A DNA stretch of 64,000 nucleotides. Source: Progne subis subis. Its lineage: Eukaryota > Chordata > Aves > Passeriformes > Hirundinidae. Below are positions 25,357 through 35,327 of the stretch, piece after piece. The notes below the pieces were generated by a model, which ran no database searches, had not been told where the DNA came from, and saw only the letters and a program-made list of their open reading frames with translations. The stretch is from NCBI GenBank assembly GCA_022316685.1, contig JAKJHU010000134.1, positions 310,001 to 374,000 of the forward strand. Direction: 5' to 3'. The translations under genes were made by a program, and so were the position numbers. Within the stretch, counting starts at the first letter, position 1. Each line of letters starts with the position of its first letter.

Positions 25357-25850
25357 TGTCAGGAAAACTCCAAAGTCAGTGCCTTGGGAGAATCTACCAC
25401 AGGCTTAGGGAAGCAAAAAGGCTCCTCCAGGGTGCTCTGCAGCTCTGTTTTAATTCCCTGTTTCGTTTTTCCCATTGGCCCGTGGGCCTTGCCCACCTCT
25501 ACTGTTCATATTTGTCCCTGGTTCCCGAGGTTTCTCCTTTCCCTGTTTCCCCGTGGGCTGTGGTACCGCTGGTGGTCTGTCCCCGTGTCCCCTACAGGTC
25601 ACTGCCCTTTGCCCTGCCCCTGTACCACCCCTTGCCCTCAGACCATTGACCCCACACTTAACCCTGGACACTCCTTTGATCTGGGCCTTTCTGTCCCTGG
25701 AACCTTCGGTGTGAGTCTGCAAAATAAACCTCACTGGAACTTACACAGGAGACCCTTCCTGCCTTTCTTCACTGGCTTATCTGTGGTGTGGACTTGTGTG
25801 ACGGCTGTGTGCCCACCCGAGCAGCTGCTCCACAAGAGATGCGTTTTTCA
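25357..25850 (+). mobile_element. Endogenous retrovirus LTR, first of an adjacent pair
   Basis: The stretch begins with TGTCAGG, contains a pyrimidine-rich promoter-like part (25440-25640), a polyadenylation signal AATAAA (25723-25728), a GT-rich U5-like part and a plausible CA end at 25850. I recognise this arrangement and many of its segments from a songbird LTR family. No primer-binding site, gag or pol sequence flanks it, so it is probably a solo LTR left by recombination. The five bases on either side (GAGCC and GAGAG) do not match cleanly, so the borders are approximate or the duplication has decayed. It encodes nothing. Confidence 0.65.
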
Positions 25851-25867
25851 GAGAGGGCTGCAGGAAC

Positions 25868-26312
25868 TGATGCCTTAAGTTGTAGCTTTCATGTTTTTCA
25901 ATTCTGTGCTGCCCAGGGGTGCAGTTCTGAGCTCCACATTCAGGGTCACTCAGCTCTCTGCACAGAGCAGGGAGACAAAACAAATCCTTTCCTGATGAAG
26001 ACCAAGGACCACTTTCAGGCCCAAAAGCACAAACAACAGTGGCTGGAGGGAGAAACAAGAAGGATGGGACCTCCCAACCTGAAGCTGTAACCGGGCAATT
26101 AAACCCCAATATGCTAGTGGACCAAAAACTTATAAAGGTGTGAGACCTCATTACATGTGGGGCATTTTGGGACCATTTTAAGACCTTGGGTGTAGCCCTG
26201 GCCAGGCCCTGTCCTGCCCAAGGTGTATCCTAGAGGCCTTTCAGTAAATACGTGCTTTATTCTCCAGCTCTGTCCAGTCTCTGTTCCAGGTCGGCCTCCG
26301 CAGGGCACCACA
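25868..26312 (+). mobile_element. Endogenous retrovirus LTR of a second family
   Basis: This solo-type LTR has a U3-like part, a TATA box (TATAAAGG at 26131-26138), and a late AGTAAA-type polyadenylation signal (26243-26248) followed by a T-rich U5 and a likely CACCACA end near 26312. The layout and the block from 25990 onward match a songbird LTR I recognise by recall. It differs in sequence from the LTR immediately upstream and lies in the same orientation. No primer-binding site follows it. The 5' border is uncertain by tens of bases. Confidence 0.68.
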
Positions 26313-26525
26313 ACCACCGCCCACCCCACGCTGCTACGCGCAGAGCCAGGACACAGTCAGACACACTCCTGCAGGGGCTCATTGCCCGGGCAGCGGCTGG
26401 CAGCCCTGGCACAGCACAGCCAGGCCGTGCGCAGGTGGCATTGGGACGTGCAGCAGAGTCAGCGTGCGCACGGATAGCCTGGTGCAGCCCGGGCGCACAG
26501 CCGCAGCGCCCAGATGAAAATGAGG
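26285..26525. promoter_or_regulatory. CpG-rich stretch beside an LTR
   Basis: About 20 CpGs occur in 240 bases, starting in the U5 end of the upstream LTR and continuing into sequence not recognised as LTR (for example GCGTGCGCACGG near 26462). Overlapping open frames on both strands (such as + 26252-26638) are probably composition effects. It could act as an LTR-proximal promoter or be heavily methylated; the sequence alone does not decide. Confidence 0.35.
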
Positions 26526-29500
26526 CTTTCTGCAGCCACGCTGCAGCTTTCAATTATGCACTGGGTCGGTCTGGTGCTCCGCAGAAGTGTCTGACCTGCT
26601 TTACAAGTACTCCGTGCTACACAGCAAGTTCTTGGTAGCCCAACACGCTTCGGACCAAGTGAATCAGAGCGTAGATTTGATTTATGAATGAGATGTAGAA
26701 ACTCTGCACCAAGTGCCTGCCAGGAATACAGTGCTGTGGGGAGAGCTGGTTAAAAACAGTTTTGTTTTGTTCAAAAGGGCATAATTCTCCTTACGTATAC
26801 AGAATTCATGTTCCCCGCAGGAATAAAGAAAGGAAACAAACTCGGGTTTTCCCTTCCTGGGTAGGGAGATATTAATTAAAATAGATTAATTTAATTAACA
26901 AGAGTCAGATCTTCCTTAGGAGAATCTGAACAGCATTCCCAAGTAGCCTGTGATTCACGAAAAAAATACGTTTGGCAAATAAAATAAATGTATTGCAGTG
27001 ATAGATACTAAAAAGGGAAAAATATCTTGTTATAAAAAAGTGAATTATTTGCACTTAAGCCCATCTGTTTCTTGCGCTCATGAAGTTTAGATTAAAGTAA
27101 TTTATTTCTGTCTACTAATTAAGACTATTTATTACTGACTTCATACAATTTTGAATTATAATTCTCACAATACTTATTTTAATACAGTATCAGCACAAAT
27201 AAAGGCTGACCCTTGAGAATCTCAGGAAAACAGGGAGTAACATCAAATCCTAATGAAAGTGGTGGCAGTTACCATACTTTAGAGACACTCTCAGCAAGTT
27301 GTAGAATCAGTGTCAGCTGAATTCTTGTTCCTCAGAAATTGCCAAGCACAGTGCACTGGGGAGAGCTAATCCAGCAATCATAACTGGGAGATCAGACAAA
27401 CAGGAAACCTGAGAATTCCTGCAAAGTTTCTTCCACAAGTATTAACAGCGAATGTAGAAATACTTATCCCTGAAATCCAATTAGAAATTAGCAATTCAGC
27501 TGAAGACTGTGCAGAAATGAAAAAGATGATCAAACATTCCCCAAATTGCTGTGATGAGTTTTGGAACGGAGCAATTACAGACAAGTGTTTCTTTATGGTT
27601 TCTTTAGGGTTTCAAACCCACAACATTTTATGTATGGAAAGCAGAGAGGAAGACAAACACTCAGCTGGGAGAAATCTTTTAGCGGCATTAGAGGCATTTG
27701 AGCCACACCTGCACTGTGGTGCTTCTCAAAGTTGTGACATGTAATTGATGGATAATAAAAATAATCTCACACTTCTATGAAGACCCTTGATACAGCGAGT
27801 TAGGTGGAAGTGACATCACCGGAGGAAAGTACACAAACAAAAATTATAAAATAATCTTGGGCCTTTGAAGTAGTTTTTCCCAACTTTTTCTGGCTCTTGG
27901 TGCCCAATAGAAAGTTATCTTTGAGGGAGGCACAATAAGGGAAGCCAAAAAAGACACAGCTTTTAAATGGAGCATGAACCCTGGCCTGAGGAAAAAAAAA
28001 AAAAAGGTGCCGTTAAAAGAACACAGCACTACATGAGCTGAGATTTAAAAAAAAAAAAAAAAAATCAAAAAACCAAAATATTTGTGAACCAAAGTATTAT
28101 TTTTATTACATCTCTTACTAGCACTAACTGGTCTTCAAATGAGAATCAAATTTCCTAAAATTTGTTGGGGTTTAGGTGAGGAAAAGTCTTGAAACTTTTA
28201 AAAATAAGTAAAGGAGCAGTAAATAATGGAAATTCAATTTTTTTTGTCCACAGTTATGTTTATAAAAAATCTAGTTCTGTATGGGACTTAAATGAGCCAT
28301 TTCCTATTAGCAATATGTCATTAACATCATCCTAATCATTCCCACCTAACCTCATCTGATTCTCTGAGGAGTTTTTCCTCTGGAGTAATTGCAATTCTCA
28401 TTTCACCAAGTGGAAATGCTGGATCGGGAGAGACTCTTATCCTACAGCCCTCCAAATAACTCTTGCATCATTTCTTTTTTAATCAGGCTTAGCTTGAACA
28501 AATATCTCTGTTTACAGAAATGCATGTACATAACCTCTACAAATTACTAAACAAGATGCTTATTAGAGGCACAATTACCATTATTAAAATAAACAACTAT
28601 TTTCTGTGGTGTCCTTCAAAGAGAGAGAGCTGGTGTCATTTGTCACCAAACCTGTTATAGCCTAGAAAGTATATTTAACTGTTGTTTTTCATCTCAAATA
28701 GAACTAGTAATCTGCAGGTATTGATCTCAACATTGAAGAACATCACCCTGCAAGGTAAGATGGCAGAAAAATGCATTTTGGTCAGGTGGTGAGTGTGTAT
28801 GAAAGCTCTGAGGTGGCTCTTAGCCAGCATTAGATACAACCTGGGGAGTAAGGATTCCTACCTGGCCATGCAAGGGAGGACATCAGCATTCAGAAATGTG
28901 TCAGTCTCACAGGAATTCAGGGAGTAAGGAGCACAGTGGGTTAGATTAGAATCTGGAGGAAATCTCAGAGCAACTCCATGGAAAATTTAGATCTGAAAGC
29001 TGTCTTGGTGAGAGATCCTTCAGAAAGTGTAAAAAGGAGGAGATTAAAGAAGATTCCTCACTCAGCACCTCATATCCATCCATCTTATTTACCTTGTGCT
29101 GAGTGGGTTTCAAGCTCCCTGAAGAAACCAAGGGATTTCAGATTTGTGGCTGCAGCAATCCCTAGAGCAGGTGTCATGACACGCTTCCAAAAAATGATCT
29201 TCTCAAAAATGACCTTCCCAGTGCAAATATGTTATTTCACACAGTAACTCCACACGTGCCTTCATTGAGCAGCTCAGGCTGGCACTGCAGGACTCCCTAA
29301 GAACTGGGATCTCCCACTGGAAACCACGAGCCAGGTGCTCCTTATTAGCAAAGGAGAACAGAAAAATGTGAGATTTTATGGCAAAAAACCTATTCCTGAC
29401 ACCACATGCAGGTTTTATCCAAGGACACGCTCCCGTGAAGAGCATTCTCAGGCAGTTTTCACACGGTGCTGTGTGGGTTAACTGAAAACTGAGTGAGAAT

Positions 29501-30815
29501 GACTTCAGTGCAGCTTAAGTCAACCACACCTGACAGTGTGAGCTCCCAAGCACTCACCCAAGCACACTTTCAACCAGTCTGCACACAGCAGAGCTTTTCT
29601 GATTCAAGCAGTGAGCACATTGCTTTGTAGATGAGGCAAAATAACAAGTTAAAAAAACTCAACTGATCAGCTTCACTAAGAGTCCCACGTGCCTTTAAAG
29701 AGCTTCTCATAGTAGGTGGTTTCCCCGTCCTAAAGGATGCTGGAGCTGTGATCATGAGACAGCCTCTGCCCATGGTGACACAGGGACTTGCTTTGAACCC
29801 ACTCCCTGTAAACAATGGAGGTGGGGGTGTGAGCCTTCTGACAGCACCTTGACATGCTCTCCACACTGAATTTCTACCAAACACTTTCTAACTATAAAAT
29901 TAGCAGTCCCTGCTCTCCTGACATCCTGTTGAACATCTGTTTTCCAGTCTGGACAGAGGCTGCCAAATCCCAGTTCATTTGCTTGGGGCTGTTTTTGTCT
30001 GGTCTCTCCACATAGGATGAATAATCTTCACTCAACTACTTCAGCTATGAAACACAAGGCAGAGACCCCTTTGATTTCACAGTATATCTGAAAACTTCCT
30101 CTTTATGGGTAAGAGGCCTTGAATTTACAAGATGATCTTCTTGCCTTGGGAAGAGCTTGTTCTGCTGTGGTTTTGACCACGAGACAAGCCCTGTTACCAG
30201 AGAAGATGGATTTTCAGGCAGTTGCTTCATGAGGGGCAGAGACAGAACCCTCGTGGTTAACTTGAGTGATTAGGTCTTTGTTCCATACCAAGAATGCTAG
30301 GAAAGGTCAGTGCCCACAGTCCTTGGCAAGGCTGCACCTGGCAGCACTTTCATGCAAAGCTTTAGATATTGCTACGCACGTGATGTGGCAAAGGGACAGG
30401 AAGTGTTGTAAATTGGATTAAGTACAAACAGGAGTTTAAACTCCTCTCCCACTCAGGAACAAAACTTTCAGCTGACTCAGGACATGATTTGCCAAAGGCC
30501 ATGCAATGATTCAGCTGCAGAATCTGCCAGTCCAACAGCAAAGCCAAAGTTTAGCCTGTTTCAAAAAATTGCAGTGGCTACAGGACTGTCCTGAAGGCAG
30601 ACCCAGCCCACCAGTAATAACTGCAAACACTGATGTGTCCAGAGCAGGCATTCACAGGGCCTCATAATTAAAATCCAAGAGACTTAAGAATCTCTCATTA
30701 GTCTTTAAAGCTATTGTCCCCTACCTATTTCATGGGGTTTTTCTTTTCCCTTGAATGGGACATTCAAGGAAAACTGTATAATAATATTGGCAGCATTCAG
30801 CATAAATACTCAAGA
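26526..30815. other. Unique AT-rich sequence, no gene recognised
   Basis: Contains short A runs near 27991-28005 and 28047-28063. 26870-27200 is very AT-rich and rich in TAATTA words. A candidate mini-exon (+, 28702-28754) has a good acceptor and a CAAG|GTAAGA donor but no recognised product. No repeat family was seen. Confidence 0.4.
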
Positions 30816-31030
30816 CATAGAACCATAGAATGGTTTGGGTTGAAAGACACTTTAAAGATCATTTCATCCCACCTCCTGCCATGCCCAGGGACACCTTCCA
30901 CTGTCCCAGGCTGCTCCAAGCCCCAGTGTCCAACCTGGCCTTGGGCACTGCCAGGGATCCAGGGGCAGCCCCAGCTGCTCTGGGCACCCTGTGCCAGGGC
31001 CTCAACACCCTGCCAGGGAACAATTCCTGA
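30816..31030 (-). mobile_element. CR1 LINE 3'-end fragment (5'-truncated)
   Basis: Read on the plus strand, the fragment opens with the reverse complement of the CR1 tail (CATAGAACCATAGAATGG). It proceeds through the typical GTTTGGGTTGAAAGACAC, the proline-codon-like CCTGCCATGCCCAGGGACAC and the CTGCTCCAAGCCCC segment, stopping at GGGAACAATTCCTGA. It is a well-preserved copy of about 215 bases, non-coding. Confidence 0.92.
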
Positions 31031-34000
31031 ATCAAATTGTTTCAGCAAATACTGTAGTGGGAAGAGTGAAAAAACAAAAATCTGTTGGCACAAAACTGAG
31101 ACATTTTTGGGTGGGGAGGAAGGAGTACTGATGGTCCCAGCATTTCAGCGTCCATGAGGGGTTTTGATATCCTTGTCTCTGCTACTTTTACTACAGGTAT
31201 TCCAAGCAAGTTCCAAGCAACATTACATGTTTCTTGGCTTCCTAGGAACATACCAGTGGCTCTGCTGGGTTAAAAGTGTGTCTAACTCCTGATTCCAGCT
31301 TTGAGGGACGTATAAGAAAAGTACACAGTGATGTTCCTCCAATACACTTTCCCAGCTGCAGGAAATTACAACCTGTATTAAGAGTCCTAACATAAAGGAG
31401 TTTATCTAGATATTTTTTAACCCTGTTACAACTTTATTTTGCAGCAACGAGTTCCAGCATTTAATCAATCTGCTTTGCGACAAAGGGTTATTATTGTTAT
31501 ATTTGTTTCGTTATTTTGATTTTTTTAACTCCTACCATTGGATAATAGATAATAGACTTCTTCTTATATCATGATAAAGTGAATATCAGTTTTTGGTTCC
31601 CTCTCAAAAATCACTCAGAGTTTCATTGTTGCCTTCATTGTATTCTGGTGTCAGTGTGCTTTTTCTGGGCTGAAATTATTAATCTATTTCACTTCTCCTT
31701 GGAAGCAAATCATGGAGCACTTTGTCACTCATGTCTGTACCTGTAGTTCCATTTTAGTCTTCCTGGGACAGGTAAACAAAGTGTATTAAGGATGGAAACA
31801 GGCCTTTCTTCTTGATCAGCCAGAGGGGACTTTTTCCTGAATTGAGCACTTGCAAAGGTAGAATTCAAGTCCATCTGACCATTTCATTTCAATGCCTTCA
31901 AAGGGATGGATTTCACCGTTTTGAGAATGTGCTCCCTAAGCTTTGAGAAATCTGCTAAGAACCCTTGGACTGCATTACCTTGAGAAAAGCCAGCATCTCA
32001 CAGGATCAGGCTATGAAACATTATTTACATCCTGTTACAGTGACCCTTTTATTACACTGCCTTTAGACTTAGAGGAAAAAAAAACCAGAACCCTGGAGAG
32101 TTAATATTTTCCAAACCAGCCCCAGCTGAAGACAATCAGTGCAGCTTTTGATAAAACTGATCAAAGGACAATTCTTGACAGCTTGGAAACTTGAAATGCT
32201 ATTACTTGCCCTCTTTTAGTTTTGTTCTGTCTTCTCAGAAGACCAATATTTGTTTTGCATAGTAGCAAACATTATTCCTGTGGTGTTTAACTTTTGCACA
32301 GGAGCCCTCCTTTCATTACACCAGAGTAAAAGCAGTGTGAGATTAGCAAGAGGTTCTTTGTCTTCTGCTGCAATAAAACCTTTTCATAATTTATTTTTCT
32401 TTTCTTTCTCTCTCTTTTACCTCTTGGCCACAATTTACACATTAACATCTTCTGCTATTGTCTTTACATTAGATGAGAATCCCCTTAAAATATTCCCACA
32501 GAGCTGCTATTTCTCCTCTTTTCATTACTTCAAATTGAAAGTGGTTAAGATAATGTATTTGGCATCAGATTTACAGAGGAGAAAAAAAAAAAAAAATAGG
32601 GGAAAAAAAGCACAGTGAATTACTGTGATCATCTCAAGGACAGTTTGTGTTGGGACACCAAGGCCAGGGGAAGAGGGCAAATTGCTGATCCCTTTTAAAT
32701 TGTGGTACTAATCAAGGGCTATAGAGGTCCCTGCAGACAAGTGACCAGGAGCAGTTTAAAACTGCTTCCTCTGAGGCTTAGTACAAAAGCTGCAGGGTGT
32801 TATGTCTTAACTCCCTGCCCTCTCACAGGAGGGGATGTCTCATTTGGCCATCTAACCCTCCAGAAAGGCCCACAAGATTCTAATCTCTCTTTCATAATCT
32901 CTAATTAGTCACCTCTCTCAGCACCTCTCCTGCCATTTGAATTCAGGATGCTTTGCAGATATTGGCATGGAGATTAAACCAAGCATTCAGCTGGCAGCAG
33001 TCCACAGGCAGTGTAAAAAGCATTTTGGGCACAGTTTCTGCTCTCTTAGACCAGTGAAAAACTACAGGAAGTCTGAAGATCTCAGTGCCAAGCCTTTATC
33101 TATATTCGAGAATGCTGAGGCTGTAAAGCACAATGCAGCCCTTCTAATTTCTGTAAACCAAAAGTTGACGTAACTAATACAGAAATGCTTAACTGAGGGA
33201 CCAGCTAATGGAGGTAATTTCTAGTCTATCAGATCTTTATATTAGTTATTGCCCTCAGTTTAGTTTAGAATTGCTTTTTAAACTTGCCTATTTAAGTGAG
33301 TAGCTTTAAAATGCAAGTTTCTGCATTCTCAATTCATTGCTTCTTATTGAGCATTTGGGGCATAAAGAAGCAGCATTATCTCCTCATTTTAGTTTAGAAT
33401 AGGGAGAGAGAATACCTTGCAGAATGTGTTTTTTCTTCACAGTGAGGACCTGAAAAAAACCACAAAGGCCTTTCTGCTCCCCCAGTTTCCTCATTGGTGT
33501 AATGGAGTTGAAAGCCTTCCCTTTCCCACTTGGGATACTGTGCCTAGACCTGCTGCTGGTTGGTGTCTGGTTTCAAGAGGAAAAAAAATTCCAAATACCA
33601 AACATAATCATTCATGAACATTAATTCCCGGGGCAACACATCTGTGAAAGCTCTTTAGGTAACATCCTTCTTCTGAACACATTGACAGAGGACCTGACTG
33701 GGCACATTTCCTACACAAATGCTATTTATTTGTTCAGTTTTGGCAAGGAGCTGTCTCTGCTTACATCTCAAAGGGATACAAGTCACAGTTCTGACTGACT
33801 GGGGGAAAGCCATCAGAGTCAGTGGCATCCTGTGAAAAATTTCTTCCCTTTCCAAGGAAAAGGGCAGGTCTACCTAGCAGGCAGTATTCTCCCCAGAGCC
33901 AAGAACATGGAGAACTGTGCAAGACTTCGTTTTCATTTTTCTTAAAAACTGATCCAAAAGAAAAAATCTTACAATGTTTTTAAATTACTGATTTTTTATT

Positions 34001-34239
34001 TTCTATTGGAACTGACTTTTTTCATTAAAAATGCATTTTGGCAGCATTGTATCTTTCACTTGGAAAGCTTTCCACATGAAAAATCTCAGAAAAGTGTAAG
34101 GTAACAAATGCTGTACTGGCACATTTCATGTGAGATACAGGGTGATTTCATGACCAGCAATACCAGGGGAGGGTACTATTCTAACAGAGTATTCAGTTAT
34201 TTATAATAATAATTCTGTGCTTGAGCACATTCCATTTCC
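31031..34239. other. Unique sequence, no gene recognised
   Basis: Unrecognised AT-rich DNA with an A-rich run near 32581-32609. A 122-codon + frame at 32250-32618 ends in that A-rich run and has only a generic hydrophobic composition. Confidence 0.4.
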
Positions 34240-34905
34240 AGTGTTTGGGAAAGAGAGGTGCCTGCCAAGGAAAAGCCAACACTTCCTTCTGAACAGAGAA
34301 TGAAATCCCCCTCCCTCTGAATTATTACAATTTTGAAATTAAGGGGTTTTCAAGTAAAGATGAGGGAATAGGAATAACAGCTCTTTACTAGGAATATTAA
34401 AAATAAAAGAGTCATAGTACCAAAAAAAAAACCCCCAAAAACCCAAACAAACAAAACAACAACAACAACAAAAACACCAAAACAAAACAAAACACTGACA
34501 GAGTCAGAACACAATCTGACACCCTGTTGGTTAGGGTGTTGGTAACAGTCCAATTAAGTCCTCCTGCAGTGACGTGTGGTTCTGTTGGAGCAGAGATGAT
34601 CCTGTAGAAGGCTGTAGTTTTCCTCTGAAGGTCCAGTGGTGGTGAGATGGGTCCAGCATTCCTCTGGGAATCCAGTGCAAACAGGCTGTGCTGGTGTTCT
34701 GAATCCCAGGTTTTATCCACGTAGGAATGGTTTTGGCTCCTCCCCCTGGGTGGAGCATCTCCCAAAGGGATGATGGAATTGTATCAGCCATGCAGTGAGC
34801 CTCGATGGCCCATGAACAGCAGATATCCCCTGGAGGGAGGATGGGTGAGGGAAGAGATAAAGAACACTGCGCTACCTGGTTTGAACAGCTGGTAACAGAA
34901 TGCAT
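34240..34905 (-). mobile_element. Minus-strand endogenous retrovirus LTR (solo type)
   Basis: Read on the minus strand, the element has a U3-like part up to about 34720 with a TATA-like GTGGATAAAA (plus 34711-34720). Then comes a long R part, a T/G-rich tract (plus-strand A/C-rich 34421-34494), a polyadenylation signal AGTAAA (plus TTTACT, 34384-34389) and a U5-like end near 34240. The order and many segments match a songbird LTR I recognise. No internal retroviral genes are visible on either side. A 222-codon minus frame (34531-35199) crosses it but is not a retroviral protein. Confidence 0.75.
34421..34494. repeat. A/C-rich low-complexity tract inside the LTR
   Basis: Seen directly: A10 C5 A5, then CAAA/CAA-type units including four CAA copies. 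On the LTR coding sense it is a T/G-rich tract just before the polyadenylation signal, where members of this LTR type carry a T-rich segment. It appears expanded here. Confidence 0.85.
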
Positions 34906-35202
34906 ACAAAACAACCACGCTTTGGAGGAAACAAGGAATGAGCTCTTTGGGTGGCCTGTCAGGAAGAGCTGAAATGGGCTTTTACAAACCTGGAACAAGC
35001 TTCCAGTTGGGTTTAGTCCTACCAAGTTCCCTTTTGTACATTTGAGACAACTGAAAAATATTTTCCAAGGAAGGTACTCCCAACCGAAAAAGGACTTGAA
35101 TTCATACAAATCACAGTAGGTCCAGTTTCTGTGCACACATGCTGGAAAAAAAATGTAGCATAGCAGGGGCCCTTCTGAGGGAAACTTCTCTGATTCCAAG
35201 TG

Positions 35203-35327
35203 TTTGGGGGAGGGGGGGTGTTGTTGGTTTTTTTGTTTGTTTGGGGTTTTTTTTTGTTTTTGTTGTTTGTTTGTTTGTTTTTGTGGGGGTTTTTTGTTTG
35301 TTTGGTTGGTTTGGTTTGTTTTTTTTT
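35203..35327. repeat. T/G-rich low-complexity tract with G-runs
   Basis: Seen directly: G5-A-G7 (35206-35218), then TTTG/TTG units with further GGGG (35243-35246) and GGGGG runs. It is roughly complementary in composition to the A/C-rich tract at 34421-34494, so the two could pair across the LTR. The G-runs suggest possible G-quadruplex potential, but the third and fourth runs are widely spaced. Confidence 0.85.

Noticed and set aside
25384..25878. 164-codon plus-strand open frame
   Set aside because: It lies almost wholly inside an LTR whose GC-rich, CT-rich promoter part gives open frames by composition.
34531..35199. 222-codon minus-strand open frame
   Set aside because: It crosses the minus-strand LTR and its unique flank. 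The translation is not a retroviral or other known protein, and LTRs are non-coding.
35203..35260. Strict G-quadruplex
   Set aside because: The first G-runs are close, but the needed fourth run is more than 20 bases away, outside the usual loop limit.
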